Made by a program: the position numbers and the translations under genes | NCBI RefSeq assembly: GCF_021654035.1 | Contig: NZ_JAJPDW010000002.1 | Location: 555,179-619,178 of the forward strand | Origin: Microbacterium aurantiacum | GTDB taxonomy: Bacteria > Actinomycetota > Actinomycetes > Actinomycetales > Microbacteriaceae | Direction of reading: 5' to 3' | Length of the DNA stretch: 64,000 nucleotides | The notes under the pieces: generated by a model | What the model saw: only the letters and a program-made list of their open reading frames with translations | Told to the model about the DNA's origin: nothing | Databases searched by the model: none | In this document: piece by piece, positions 55,722 through 64,000 of the stretch | Position numbering within the stretch: position 1 is the first letter of the stretch | Layout of the letters: each line of letters starts with the position of its first letter

Positions 55722-56021
55722 ATGAGAACAGTTCAGCTGCGCCGGTACACCCTCGTCGACGGAGAGTACGACGCCTTCCTGTCCTGGTGGAACGAGTGGA
55801 TGCCCCGCGTGCGTTCCGAGGCGGGCTTCCGCATCGACGTCGCCTACGGCATCCCCGAGACGAACGAGTTCGTGTGGGCGGTCAGCGCCGAGGGTGATCA
55901 GGACGCCTTCCTCGAGCGCGAGCGCATCTACATGGCCTCGGCCGCGCGCGCCGAGGCCTTCGACGGCGTGCCCCAGCGGGTCGCGGAGTACAACGTGCGC
56001 CTCGTCGACAGCATCGTCTGA
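55722..56021 (+). CDS. NIPSNAP family protein
   Basis: A 99-residue ferredoxin-like alpha/beta barrel protein. It shows the NIPSNAP pattern: QLRRYTLVDGEYDAFLSWWNEWMPRVRSEAGF (strand-helix, residues about 5-35), then VAYGIPETNEFVWAVSAEGD and ERERIYMASAARAEAF. It is a single compact domain without signal. Members near catabolic genes may be small enzymes or chaperone-like accessory proteins; the function is not known. The start is preceded by GGAGGG directly and by CAAGCT 6 nt upstream. It lies between the divergent TPP-enzyme gene and the convergent IclR gene. Confidence 0.82.
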   Translation: MRTVQLRRYTLVDGEYDAFLSWWNEWMPRVRSEAGFRIDVAYGIPETNEFVWAVSAEGDQDAFLERERIYMASAARAEAFDGVPQRVAEYNVRLVDSIV

Positions 56022-56068
56022 CCCGGATTCCCGGAGCCGCCTCCGCGCCCCGTGGGGCGATGGGGCGT

Positions 56069-56773
56069 TCAGCCGCCGAGCGCCTCTCGGATGAGCGCGG
56101 CGGACCGGTTCAGGCGTTCGGCGATGCGGGCGGGGTCGTGCGCGGTCGCGAGATACACGACCGCGATCGCCGCCGGCTCGCGCCCGCGCAGGGCGAGCGG
56201 GACGGCGACCGCGTGCAGGCTCGGGATGACCTCGTCGTGACTCGTCGCATACCCGTCCGTCGCCACGGACGTTGCCGCCGCGCGCAGCTCGTCCGACGCG
56301 CCGGCCGGCCAGCGTCCCTCCGGCAGAAGCGACAGGATCGCCTTCCCCGGCGCGCCGACCGTGACGGGATGCCGCGTGCCGGGGCGCTGCGCGACGGAGG
56401 CCACCGCATGTCGGGGCTCGACGCTCGCAAGGGTGATCGCGTCGTCGTGGTCGCGCACCGAGAGGAAGCACGTCATCCCGAGCTCGTTCGCCACGGCGGT
56501 GAGTTCGGGGAGGGCTTCGGCCTGCAGATCGTGCGCGACGCCGGCGGCGAGGGCGGCGAGCCGTGAGCCGAGCACGACCCGGCCGGCGGCATCCCGCGCG
56601 GTGAGCCCGTGGTCTTCGAGCGTGCGCAGCAGGCGGTACGCGACCGACCGATGCACCGCGAGCCGCCGCGCGACCTCGTCGATCGACAGGGACTCGCGGG
56701 CGTCGGCGAGGATCTCCAGGATCCGGATGCCGCGGCTGAGGGTCTGCGACGGTGCGGTCGCGGCATCCGGCAT
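56069..56773 (-). CDS. IclR family transcriptional regulator
   Basis: A 234-residue regulator. The N-terminal winged HTH (about 8-62) reads TLSRGIRILEILADARESL, SIDEVARRLAVHRSVAYRLLRTLEDHGL. The C-terminal effector domain carries VTVGAPGKAILSLLPEG and HAVAVPLALRGREPAAIAVVYL, typical of IclR proteins that sense aromatic acids. It is divergent from the monooxygenase gene with 135 bp between. That space holds alternating GAACG/CGTTC half-sites, fitting a PcaU-like multi-repeat operator. Confidence 0.92.
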   Translation of the reverse strand: MPDAATAPSQTLSRGIRILEILADARESLSIDEVARRLAVHRSVAYRLLRTLEDHGLTARDAAGRVVLGSRLAALAAGVAHDLQAEALPELTAVANELGMTCFLSVRDHDDAITLASVEPRHAVASVAQRPGTRHPVTVGAPGKAILSLLPEGRWPAGASDELRAAATSVATDGYATSHDEVIPSLHAVAVPLALRGREPAAIAVVYLATAHDPARIAERLNRSAALIREALGG

Positions 56774-56804
56774 CGATCTCTCCCATTGTCGGTGTGGGGT
56801 GGAA

Positions 56805-56815
56805 CGTATACGATC
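56805..56815. promoter_or_regulatory. Second copy of the GntR-type site (CGTATACGATC)
   Basis: It contains the perfect palindrome CGTATACG and extends to GATC. It matches the hpa promoter site at 52420-52430 except for one T/C change. Confidence 0.5.
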
Positions 56816-56827
56816 TGTTCATCAGTA

Positions 56828-56852
56828 GAACGGTGCGTTCGAATATAGAACG
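56828..56852. promoter_or_regulatory. Candidate IclR operator with three half-sites
   Basis: GAACG (56828-56832), CGTTC (56836-56840) and GAACG (56848-56852) alternate in orientation. Two form a palindrome and the third extends the array, as described for the three-repeat PcaU site. Confidence 0.5.
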
Positions 56853-56908
56853 CGCTGGATGCTCACGCAAGACGTGAGACCTCGACACCGCCGTCCGAGG
56901 AGGACACG

Positions 56909-58786
56909 ATGCAGTTCCATCACCACGGGTACGTCTCGGCCGATCCGCGTGTCCAGGAGCCCGCCGGTGCCGGTGTCGACCGTCCGGCCGAGCTGCCGGA
57001 CGAGATGGATGTGCTCATCGTCGGGTCGGGGCCTGCCGGCATGCTCCTCGCGGCGCAGATGTCGCAGTTCCCGGATGTGACCACCCGCATCATCGAACGC
57101 CGCGACGGCCGCCTCGTCCTCGGTCAGGCGGACGGCATCCAACCGCGCAGCGTCGAGACCTTCCAGGCGTTCGGATTCGCCGAGCGGATCGTCGCCGAGG
57201 CCTACAACATCGCCTACATGAACTTCTGGGGTCCTGATCCGGAGAACCCCCGCAACATCGTCCGCACCGCCCGCACGGAGGACTACGCGTTCAAGATCAG
57301 CGAGTTCCCCCACCTGATCGTGAACCAGGCCCGGGTGCTCGACTATTTCGCCGAGGCGGCCGCCCACGGTCCCGGTCGCATCGTCCCCGACTACGGCGTC
57401 GAGTTCGTCGGCCTCACCGTCGACGATGAGGGGGAGTACCCGGTCGAGGTCCGCGTCCGCACCGCCGGCGTGGAGCGCACGGTGCGCGCGAAGTACGTCG
57501 TCGGCAGCGACGGCGCGCGCAGCGGCGTGCGCGAGGCGATCGGTCGCACCCACGTGGGCGCGTTCGCCGCACACGCGTGGGGGGTCATGGACGTCCTCGT
57601 CAACACCGACTTCCCCGATTGGCGCACGAAGTGCGCGATCAATTCCGAGGCGGGCAACATCCTGCACATCCCGCGCGAGGGCGGGTATCTCAGCCGCATG
57701 TACATCGACCTCGGAGAGGTCGCCGCCGACGACGATCGACGTGTGCGGCAGACGCCGGTGGAGGAGATCATCCGCCGTGCGAACGAGATCCTCCACCCCT
57801 ACTCGATCGACGTGAAGCAGGTCGCCTGGAGCAGCGTCTACGAAGTCGGCCACCGCGTGACGGATCACTTCGACGACGCCGCCGACGAGAGCGGCCGGGC
57901 GCCGCGGGTGTTCCTCACCGGCGACGCGTGCCACACCCACAGCGCCAAGGCGGGGCAGGGCATGAACGTCTCGATGCAGGACGGCTTCAATCTCGGCTGG
58001 AAGCTCGGGCACGTGCTGACCGGACTCGCGCCCGCCTCGCTCCTGTCGACCTATTCGGCGGAGCGTCAGCCCGTCGCGCAGCAGCTGATCGACTTCGACC
58101 GCGAATGGTCCTCGCTCATGGCACGCAAACCCGAGGAGATCTCCGACCCGACCGAGCTCGCGACGTTCTACCTCGGCACCGCGGAGTTCCCCTCCGGCTT
58201 CATGACGCAGTACGGCCCCTCGGCGATCGTGACGGATGCGGGCCACCAGGAGCTCGCCGCCGGCTTCCCCATCGGCAAGCGGTTCAAGAGCGTCGAGGTC
58301 GTCCGCGTGTGCGACGGCAACGTCGTCCACCTCGGCCACCATGCGAGAGCGGACGGCCGTTGGCGCGTGTACGCGTTCGCGCCGGCCGGCGACGCGACGG
58401 CGCTGCACACGTGGGCGGACGCGGTCGCCTCGACGATCGCCCGGTTCACTCCCGACGGCGCCGACGTCGACGCCGTGTTCGATGTGAAGGCGATCTACCG
58501 GCATCCGTTCGAGGAGATCGACATCACCCGGGTGCCCGAGCTGTTCCTCCCGCGCACCGGGCCGCTCGCCCTGACGGACTGGGAGAAGGTGTACGCCGCC
58601 GGCCCGAGCGCCTGGACGGATGCCGACATCTTCGCCGAGCGTGGTCTCTCCGATGACGGGGTAGTGGTGGTGGTCCGCCCGGATCAGTACGTCGCCGGTG
58701 TCTTCCCGCTGGCCGCGACCGAGGAGCTCTCCGGCTTCTTCGAGACGGCGCTGCTTCCGCAGTCTGCGCCCGCGCCCCTCGGCTGA
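56909..58786 (+). CDS. FAD-dependent aromatic hydroxylase (3-hydroxybenzoate 4-monooxygenase/phenol 2-monooxygenase family)
   Basis: A 625-residue single-component flavin hydroxylase. The dinucleotide-binding motif G39-S-G-P-A-G44 (DVLIVGSGPAGMLL) follows a ~33-residue N-terminal segment that starts MQFHHHGYVS, as in MobA-type enzymes. The DG motif is in VVGSDGARSGVREAIG and the ribityl-binding GD motif in VFLTGDACHTHSAKAGQGMN. The C-terminal ~190 residues form the thioredoxin-like dimerisation domain of the phenol hydroxylase group. The substrate is likely a meta-hydroxylated aromatic acid; production of homoprotocatechuate from 3-hydroxyphenylacetate is an attractive but unproven role. GAGGAGGA precedes the ATG. 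Confidence 0.9.
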   Translation: MQFHHHGYVSADPRVQEPAGAGVDRPAELPDEMDVLIVGSGPAGMLLAAQMSQFPDVTTRIIERRDGRLVLGQADGIQPRSVETFQAFGFAERIVAEAYNIAYMNFWGPDPENPRNIVRTARTEDYAFKISEFPHLIVNQARVLDYFAEAAAHGPGRIVPDYGVEFVGLTVDDEGEYPVEVRVRTAGVERTVRAKYVVGSDGARSGVREAIGRTHVGAFAAHAWGVMDVLVNTDFPDWRTKCAINSEAGNILHIPREGGYLSRMYIDLGEVAADDDRRVRQTPVEEIIRRANEILHPYSIDVKQVAWSSVYEVGHRVTDHFDDAADESGRAPRVFLTGDACHTHSAKAGQGMNVSMQDGFNLGWKLGHVLTGLAPASLLSTYSAERQPVAQQLIDFDREWSSLMARKPEEISDPTELATFYLGTAEFPSGFMTQYGPSAIVTDAGHQELAAGFPIGKRFKSVEVVRVCDGNVVHLGHHARADGRWRVYAFAPAGDATALHTWADAVASTIARFTPDGADVDAVFDVKAIYRHPFEEIDITRVPELFLPRTGPLALTDWEKVYAAGPSAWTDADIFAERGLSDDGVVVVVRPDQYVAGVFPLAATEELSGFFETALLPQSAPAPLG

Positions 58787-58894
58787 CCCGCCTGCGCGGC
58801 GAGGTCGCCGGGCAGCTCTGTACACGGTGTACATCGTCCCGGCGCCGAGTCCCGACCAGAATGACACGTGAACCCTGAGCACGAAGGAGCCCCG

Positions 58895-60367
58895 ATGACC
58901 GAGAACCGCGAGTCCGCGCTGCTGGCTGACGTCCCCGACGGCCTGTTCATCGGCGGCGAATGGCGTGCAGCGAGCGAGGACAAGCAGCTGCGCGTCTTCG
59001 ACCCCGCGACCGGGCGGGTGGTGAAGACGATCGCCGATGCGTCTCCCGAGGACGGCAAGGCCGCGATGGATGCCGCCGTCGAGGCGTTCCCGGCGTGGTC
59101 CAAGACTCCGGCGCGGGAGCGTGCGGAGATCCTGCGCCGCGCATTCGACCTGCTGCAGGAGCGCAAGGAGGACTTCGCGCTGCTCATGACGATCGAGATG
59201 GGAAAGCCGCTCGCCGAGGCGCGCGGTGAGGTCGGCTACGGCGGGGAGTTCCTGCGCTGGTTCAGCGAGGAGACCGCGCGGGTGCAGGGGCGTTACGGGG
59301 CGAACCCCGAGGGCACCGGCCGGATGATCGTGTCGCAGCATCCGGTGGGCCCGTGCTTCCTCATCACCCCGTGGAACTTCCCGCTCGCCATGGCGACCCG
59401 CAAGATCGCCCCCGCGCTCGCCGCGGGCTGCACGGTGGTCATCAAGCCCGCCGAGCTCACCCCTCTCACCACTTTGTACTTCGCCAAGCTGCTGCAGGAC
59501 GCCGGCGTCCCCGACGGGGTCGTGAACGTCTTCACCACCTCCACCTCCGGGGCCGTGTCGGAGCCGATCATCCGCGACCCGCGCCTGCGGAAGCTCTCCT
59601 TCACCGGGTCCACCGCGGTCGGACAGAAGCTCCTCGAGCAGGCTGCGCAGGGGGTCCTCCGCACTTCGATGGAGCTCGGCGGGAACGCGCCGTTCGTGGT
59701 CTTCGAGGATGCAGACCTCGACAAGGCCGTCGACGGCGCGATGCTGGCGAAGTTCCGCAACATCGGCCAGGCGTGCACGGCGGCCAACCGCTTCATCGTC
59801 CACCGCTCGGTCGCCGACGAGTTCGCCCGTCGCGTCACCGAGCGCGTGCAGGGGATGAAGATCGGTCGCGGAACCGAGGAGGGTGTCGTGATCGGTCCGC
59901 TCATCGACGACCGCGCGGTCGCCAAGGCCGACACGCTGGTGAAGGAGGCCGTCTCGCGCGGCGCGCAGGTCCGCACCGGCGGGACCGCCCTGGACGGCCC
60001 CGGCACCTTTTACGAGCCGACCGTCGTCACCGACGTCCAGCCGGGAAGCGACATCCTCCGCGAGGAGATCTTCGGGCCGGTGCTCGCGATCGTCCCGTTC
60101 GACACCGAGGACGAAGCGGTCGCGATCGCGAACGACACCGAGTACGGGCTCGTCTCCTACGTCTTCACCGAGTCGCTCGCGCGCGGTCAGCGCATGATCG
60201 ACAGGCTCGAGACCGGCATGATGGGCCTGAACGTCGGGGTCGTCTCCAACGCCGCTGCCCCCTTCGGCGGATGGAAGATGTCGGGTCTCGGCCGCGAGGG
60301 CGGCGCCGAGGGCATCCACGAGTACCTGCAGACGAAGTACACCCTCACCGCCAACCCGTACGCCTGA
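58895..60367 (+). CDS. gabD: NAD(P)-dependent succinate-semialdehyde dehydrogenase
   Basis: A 490-residue aldehyde dehydrogenase. N in ITPWNFPLAMATRK, E in SMELGGNAP and the catalytic Cys in NIGQACTAANRFIVH are present; FIGGEWRAASEDKQLRVFDPATG is typical of the GabD subgroup. It oxidises succinate semialdehyde, the HpaI product, to succinate, which then enters the TCA cycle. ATG at 58895 is chosen because GAAGGAG lies 5-8 nt upstream; GTG at 58868 would add nine residues. It probably shares a transcript with the monooxygenase gene 108 nt upstream. Confidence 0.93.
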   Translation: MTENRESALLADVPDGLFIGGEWRAASEDKQLRVFDPATGRVVKTIADASPEDGKAAMDAAVEAFPAWSKTPARERAEILRRAFDLLQERKEDFALLMTIEMGKPLAEARGEVGYGGEFLRWFSEETARVQGRYGANPEGTGRMIVSQHPVGPCFLITPWNFPLAMATRKIAPALAAGCTVVIKPAELTPLTTLYFAKLLQDAGVPDGVVNVFTTSTSGAVSEPIIRDPRLRKLSFTGSTAVGQKLLEQAAQGVLRTSMELGGNAPFVVFEDADLDKAVDGAMLAKFRNIGQACTAANRFIVHRSVADEFARRVTERVQGMKIGRGTEEGVVIGPLIDDRAVAKADTLVKEAVSRGAQVRTGGTALDGPGTFYEPTVVTDVQPGSDILREEIFGPVLAIVPFDTEDEAVAIANDTEYGLVSYVFTESLARGQRMIDRLETGMMGLNVGVVSNAAAPFGGWKMSGLGREGGAEGIHEYLQTKYTLTANPYA

Positions 60368-60401
60368 CCCGGGCGTCGGGCGACTCGCGCGCCACTCCCG
60401 T

Positions 60402-60473
60402 CGAAAACGCGTGACCGAGCCGCCTCGCCCGCCTCCCCGGGGCTTCCGGGGGCCGGTTCGTCCCGCGTTTTCG
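60402..60473. repeat. Intergenic inverted repeat after gabD
   Basis: CGAAAACGCG at 60402-60411 and CGCGTTTTCG at 60464-60473 pair perfectly and extend imperfectly inward. It lies between convergent genes and may serve as a terminator. Confidence 0.6.
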
Positions 60474-60499
60474 TCCGTCGACGCGGGTGAGTCGGCGGC

Positions 60500-61942
60500 T
60501 CAGCCGTTGGCGTGCCGGTCGAGGAAGGCGTAGACCTCCGCCTCCTCGACCCCGGGGAACGTCCCGCGGGGGAGCGGCGAGAACATCTGCATGTGCACGC
60601 GCGCGCTCGGCCAGGCCTTGCCCTCCCAGCGGGCGGCGATCTCGGCGGGCGGGCGACGGCAGCACGATTCGTCCGGGCAGGTAGAGGAGGCCCGGCTCGC
60701 CGTCTCGCGCCCGCGGAACCAGCGCGCGTCGTCGAAGGGCACGCCGACGGTGATCGAGAACTCCCCGTCCGTCGTCGTCCCCGTCTGGGTCGAGCACCAG
60801 AAGGTCCCGGCGGGGGTGTCGGTGTACTGGTAGTGCTCGGTGGTGCGGTTCTGCTCCTCGAACGCCGAGCGCGCCGAGAAATGGCGGCAGACGACCTGGC
60901 CCTCGATCGCGCCGGTGACGTCCATCGGCAGGGGCAGGTCGTCGTTCTCGTAGACGCGCGAGATCGCCCCCGATCCGTCCACCCGCAGGAAATGCAGACG
61001 GATGCCGAGGTGCGCCGTCAGCAGGTTCGTCATCCGCATCCCGGCGGCTTCGTGGGTGACCCCGAACGCGTCGCGGAAGTCCTCGACTGCGAGATTCCGG
61101 TCCTTCTTCGCCTGCTGGAGGAAGGCGACGGATGCCGTCTCGGGCATGAGGCAGCATGCGGCGTAGTAGTTGATCTCCAGGCGCTGCTGGAGGAAGTCGG
61201 CGTAGTCGACGGGGCGCTGATGCCCGAGGAGGCGGTGCGCCATCGCCTGCAGCGCCATGGAGCGGAGGCCGTGGCCGCCGGGGATGGACGCCGGAGGCAG
61301 GTAGATACGACCGTTCTCGAGGTCGGTGACCGACCGCGCGGAGTGGGGGAGGTCGTTGACATAGAGCAGCTCGAAGCCGAGCTGCTCGGCCATGATGCTC
61401 ACGGTGCGGTGCGTGAGCGCGCCGGTCGTGTGCCCGGCGGCCTTCAGCTGCTTCTCGGCGAGACGCTCGATGTCGGCGAGGTAGTTGCCCTTCTCCCGCA
61501 TCCGCAGGCGCAGCTCGGTGTTCGCGCGCCGGGCCTCCTCGGGAGTGGCGATCGTCTCCCGCTCACGCCGCTGCAGCTCGCGATGAAGACCCAGGATCGA
61601 CTCGATCGTCTCGTCGCTCATGCTCTTGGTGACGCGCACCGGCGCGATTCCGAGACGTCGGAACACGGCACCGGACTGCGCCCGCTCGAGCTCGATCTCC
61701 AGCGCCGCGCGCCGGTTGGGCGGTTCGGGGGAGAGGAGGTCGGTGACGTCCACTCCCGTTGCGGCGGCGATGGCTTGGAGGAGGGAGAGCTTCGGCTCGC
61801 GCTTGCCGTTCTCGATGAGGCTCAGCTGGCTGCCGGCGACTCCCACACGCTCGCCGAGGTCGTCGAGGGTGAAGCCGTGGGCGAGGCGCTCGTGACGGAT
61901 GCGGTGTCCGAGGGTGGACAGTTCGAGTGCGGTGGCGGCCAT
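60500..61942 (-). CDS. ramB: RamB-type regulator (XRE HTH, ImmA/IrrE domain, DUF2083)
   Basis: A 480-residue regulator with an N-terminal XRE helix-turn-helix (about 8-65: IRHERLAHGFTLDDLGERVGVAGSQLSLIENGKREPKLSLL, described as one region). The central part is ImmA/IrrE-like (SIMAEQLGFELLYVNDLP, GLRSMALQAMAHRLLGH, where the usual HExxH is changed to AHRLLGH and so is probably not catalytic). The C-terminal short-chain-fatty-acid regulator domain has C-x-x-x-C-C (TCPDESCCRR). RamB in Corynebacterium controls acetate and glyoxylate genes. Divergence from pckG suggests it controls gluconeogenesis here. The start is supported by TATTCT 6 nt upstream. Confidence 0.88.
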   Translation of the reverse strand: MAATALELSTLGHRIRHERLAHGFTLDDLGERVGVAGSQLSLIENGKREPKLSLLQAIAAATGVDVTDLLSPEPPNRRAALEIELERAQSGAVFRRLGIAPVRVTKSMSDETIESILGLHRELQRRERETIATPEEARRANTELRLRMREKGNYLADIERLAEKQLKAAGHTTGALTHRTVSIMAEQLGFELLYVNDLPHSARSVTDLENGRIYLPPASIPGGHGLRSMALQAMAHRLLGHQRPVDYADFLQQRLEINYYAACCLMPETASVAFLQQAKKDRNLAVEDFRDAFGVTHEAAGMRMTNLLTAHLGIRLHFLRVDGSGAISRVYENDDLPLPMDVTGAIEGQVVCRHFSARSAFEEQNRTTEHYQYTDTPAGTFWCSTQTGTTTDGEFSITVGVPFDDARWFRGRETASRASSTCPDESCCRRPPAEIAARWEGKAWPSARVHMQMFSPLPRGTFPGVEEAEVYAFLDRHANG

Positions 61943-61948
61943 TGTTTG

Positions 61949-61954
61949 AGAATA
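61949..61954 (-). promoter_or_regulatory. -10 element (TATTCT) for ramB
   Basis: TATTCT, CAAACA, ATG at 61942: 6-nt spacing. The AT-rich patch 61940-61980 stands out from the GC-rich background and may hold the RamB/pckG control sites. Confidence 0.6.
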
Positions 61955-62066
61955 GCGAAAGAAATGCAACTCTTGCCATCGATTGCGGGTGGAAAAGGAG
62001 GTGACAGGGGCGGAAAGTGAAAGGAGACCCCGATCCGGCACCACCGATCGCACAGGAGCGACACCC

Positions 62067-63941
62067 ATGGCTCTCGCCGACACCTTCACCCGCCCCACCG
62101 CTCTCACTCCGCGCCGCGCCTCCGAGACCTACGGCGGGATGCCGCGCATCGACGGCGCCGGCATGCGCGCCCTCATCGAGTGGGTGGACGAGATCGCCGC
62201 GCTCACCACGCCCGACCGCATCCACTGGGTCGACGGATCCCGCGCCGAGAACGACGCCCTGCTGCGCGAGATGGTCGACGAGGGCAAGCTCATCAAGCTC
62301 AACCCCGAGTGGCGCCCCGGCTCCTACCTCGCCCGCTCGCACCCGAGCGACGTCGCCCGGACGGAGGCGCGCACCTTCATCGCCTCCGAGCGGGAAGAGG
62401 ATGCAGGTCCCACGAACAACTGGGCGGCCCCCGACGACATCCGTGCGACCATCACCCCGCTCTTCGCGGGCAGCATGCGCGGGCGCACGATGTACGTCGT
62501 GCCGTTCTCGATGGGCGCGGTGGGCGGACCGCTCTCGCACATCGGCGTGCAGATCACCGACAGCGCCTACGCCGTCACCTCCATCGGCATCATGACCCGC
62601 GTGGGCACCGAGGTCCTCCGTGAGATCGCGGGCGGCGCGCCGTGGGTGAAGACCGTGCACTCCGTGGGTGCGCCCCTCGAGCCCGGTCAGGCCGATGTCG
62701 CGTGGCCCTGCAACGACGAGAAGTACATCGTCCACTTCCCCGACACCCTCGAAGTCTGGTCGTTCGGCTCCGGCTACGGCGGCAACGCGATCCTGGCGAA
62801 GAAGTGCTTCGCGCTGCGCATCGCCTCGGTCATCGGGCGCGACGAGGGCTGGCTCGCCGAGCACATGCTCCTCATCCGCGTGATCGACCCGAAGGGGAAG
62901 AAGTACCACGTGGCCGCCGCATTCCCGTCGGCGTGCGGCAAGACCAACCTCGCGATGCTGCGCCCCACCATCCCCGGATGGCGCGTGGAGACCCTCGGTG
63001 ACGACATCGCGTGGCTGCGTCCGGGAGAGGACGGCCGCATGTGGGCGATCAACCCCGAGGCCGGCTTCTTCGGCGTGGCCCCCGGGACCGGCGAGTCGAC
63101 CAACGTCGCCGCCGTGGAGACCCTCTGGGGCAACACGATCTTCACCAACGTCGCGCTCCGTCCCGACGGCGACGTGTGGTGGGAGGGTCTCACCGACACC
63201 CCGCCGGCGGAGCTGACCGACTGGGAGGGCAACCCCTGGACGCCGGCATCCGGTCGTCCGGCGGCGCACCCCAACTCGCGCTTCACCGTCGCCGCGGCGC
63301 AGTGCCCGCAGATCGCGGAGGACTGGGATGCCGCGGAGGGTGTGCCCCTGGACGCGATCCTCTTCGGCGGGCGCCGTGCGACGAACGTCCCGCTCGTGCT
63401 GGAGGCGACCGACTGGACCCACGGCGTCTTCCTCGGGTCGAACATCTCCTCCGAGCGGACGGCCGCGGCCGAGGGCACGGTCGGGGAGCTCCGCCGGGAT
63501 CCGTTCGCGATGCTGCCGTTCTGCGGATACAACATGGCCGACTACTTCGGGCACTGGCTCAAGGTCGGGCAGGCGCTGCGCTTCGACCGCGCCCCGCGCA
63601 TCTTCCAGGTCAACTGGTTCCGCAAGGGCGCCGACGGCCGGTTCCTGTGGCCCGGTTTCGGCGACAACGCCCGGGTGATCGACTGGATCGTCCGTCGTCT
63701 GGACGGGACGGTGGATGCCGTGCCGAGCCCCATCGGACGGCTGCCCCGGACCGAGGACCTGAACCTCGACGGCATCCACGTGCCGCAGGAGGACCTCGAC
63801 GAGCTCTTCGCGATCGACACGGAGTCGTGGCTGCGCGAGGCGGACCTCACGGAGGAGTTCTACCGCACCTTCGAGGGCCGCGTCCCCGCGCCCCTATGGG
63901 CCGAGCTCGCCGCCCTCCGGTACCGCCTGCAGCGCGCCTGA
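62067..63941 (+). CDS. pckG: Phosphoenolpyruvate carboxykinase (GTP)
   Basis: A 624-residue GTP-dependent enzyme converting oxaloacetate to PEP, the entry to gluconeogenesis. The P-loop and catalytic Cys are in [13 protein letters not shown] (C290, K292, T293); GDDIAWL binds metal. [22 protein letters not shown] near 83-104, [17 protein letters not shown] and [17 protein letters not shown] are family blocks. ATG at 62067 is preceded by CAGGAG. The intergenic region with ramB is AT-rich. Its role links with icd, sucCD and the succinate/pyruvate-yielding hpa pathway in the same window. Confidence 0.97.
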   Translation: MALADTFTRPTALTPRRASETYGGMPRIDGAGMRALIEWVDEIAALTTPDRIHWVDGSRAENDALLREMVDEGKLIKLNPEWRPGSYLARSHPSDVARTEARTFIASEREEDAGPTNNWAAPDDIRATITPLFAGSMRGRTMYVVPFSMGAVGGPLSHIGVQITDSAYAVTSIGIMTRVGTEVLREIAGGAPWVKTVHSVGAPLEPGQADVAWPCNDEKYIVHFPDTLEVWSFGSGYGGNAILAKKCFALRIASVIGRDEGWLAEHMLLIRVIDPKGKKYHVAAAFPSACGKTNLAMLRPTIPGWRVETLGDDIAWLRPGEDGRMWAINPEAGFFGVAPGTGESTNVAAVETLWGNTIFTNVALRPDGDVWWEGLTDTPPAELTDWEGNPWTPASGRPAAHPNSRFTVAAAQCPQIAEDWDAAEGVPLDAILFGGRRATNVPLVLEATDWTHGVFLGSNISSERTAAAEGTVGELRRDPFAMLPFCGYNMADYFGHWLKVGQALRFDRAPRIFQVNWFRKGADGRFLWPGFGDNARVIDWIVRRLDGTVDAVPSPIGRLPRTEDLNLDGIHVPQEDLDELFAIDTESWLREADLTEEFYRTFEGRVPAPLWAELAALRYRLQRA

Positions 63942-63962
63942 CCCCGAGCGCACCACCCGACC

Positions 63963-64000
63963 GGCGCCCGGCCCTCTTCTTGGCAGAGGGGCCGGGCGCC
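63963..64000 (+). terminator. Terminator after pckG (runs to the window edge)
   Basis: GGCGCCCGGCCCTCT and AGAGGGGCCGGGCGCC form a near-perfect stem with a short TCTTGGC loop. Sequence after the stem is outside the window. Confidence 0.8.

Noticed and set aside
56822..60319. A 1165-codon open frame on the minus strand
   Set aside because: Antisense of the monooxygenase and gabD, both with complete active sites.

Overview
The window is high-GC chromosomal DNA from an actinobacterium of the Microbacteriaceae, most likely a Microbacterium. The evidence is the codon use, monomeric NADP isocitrate dehydrogenase, GTP-type PEP carboxykinase, a RamB-type regulator, an F420-type Ddn-like protein, a DUF6350-purN-purH block and a ZTP riboswitch in front of glyA-folD. 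No phage, plasmid, transposase or CRISPR genes were seen. Genes are packed, many with 4-bp ATGA/GTGA overlaps. At least 17 genes have a TAnnnT -10-like hexamer only 6-9 nt before the start codon, so leaderless transcription appears common.

Layout. 1-6.5 kb: tail of a membrane protein, a phosphodiesterase, small hypotheticals, an odd Met-type tRNA-like gene, a UPF0303 gene broken by an amber codon, and a three-gene set (WXG protein, WXG-alpha/beta hydrolase, lipoprotein) resembling a type VII secretion effector module. 6.6-16 kb: PcrA helicase, an SseB-domain protein, stand-alone LigD-type polymerase and ATP-dependent ligase genes facing each other, an AI-2E transporter, an acyl-CoA dehydrogenase and a TetR regulator. 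16-25 kb: sucCD, a Ddn-like protein, a membrane-anchored protein and polysaccharide deacetylase pair, DUF6350, purN and purH. 25-31 kb: an Ada-AlkA fusion with ogt, then a 27-codon leader peptide and a heterodimeric ABC exporter. 31-39.6 kb: GNAT, icd, acetylxylan esterase, L,D-transpeptidase, a GlcD-type oxidase, a YrdB-like protein and nagA behind a 9-codon upstream ORF. 39.6-46 kb: ZTP riboswitch with glyA-folD, a polar amino-acid ABC importer, a transglutaminase and a small hypothetical.

46-60.4 kb is a catabolic island for homoprotocatechuate (3,4-dihydroxyphenylacetate) meta-cleavage. Extradiol dioxygenase HpaD, dehydrogenase HpaE, a FAH-RraA fusion in the place of HpaG, hydratase HpaH and aldolase HpaI yield pyruvate and succinate semialdehyde. 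The nearby GabD-type dehydrogenase makes succinate from the latter. The island also has GntR and IclR regulators, an MFS importer, a flavin monooxygenase, a TPP enzyme, a NIPSNAP protein and a deleted remnant of a second TPP gene. 60.4-64 kb: RamB-type regulator divergent from pckG, which ends in a terminator at the window edge.

Themes. The hpa products feed succinate and pyruvate into the TCA cycle. sucC and icd share a palindrome upstream, and pckG with RamB controls gluconeogenic exit. purH makes and uses ZMP-pathway intermediates while the ZTP riboswitch controls the one-carbon genes glyA-folD. The least explained items are the WXG-hydrolase-lipoprotein module, the FAH-RraA fusion, the TPP gene remnant, the leader peptides before the ABC exporter and nagA, and the over-represented GCATCC/GGATGC hexamer.
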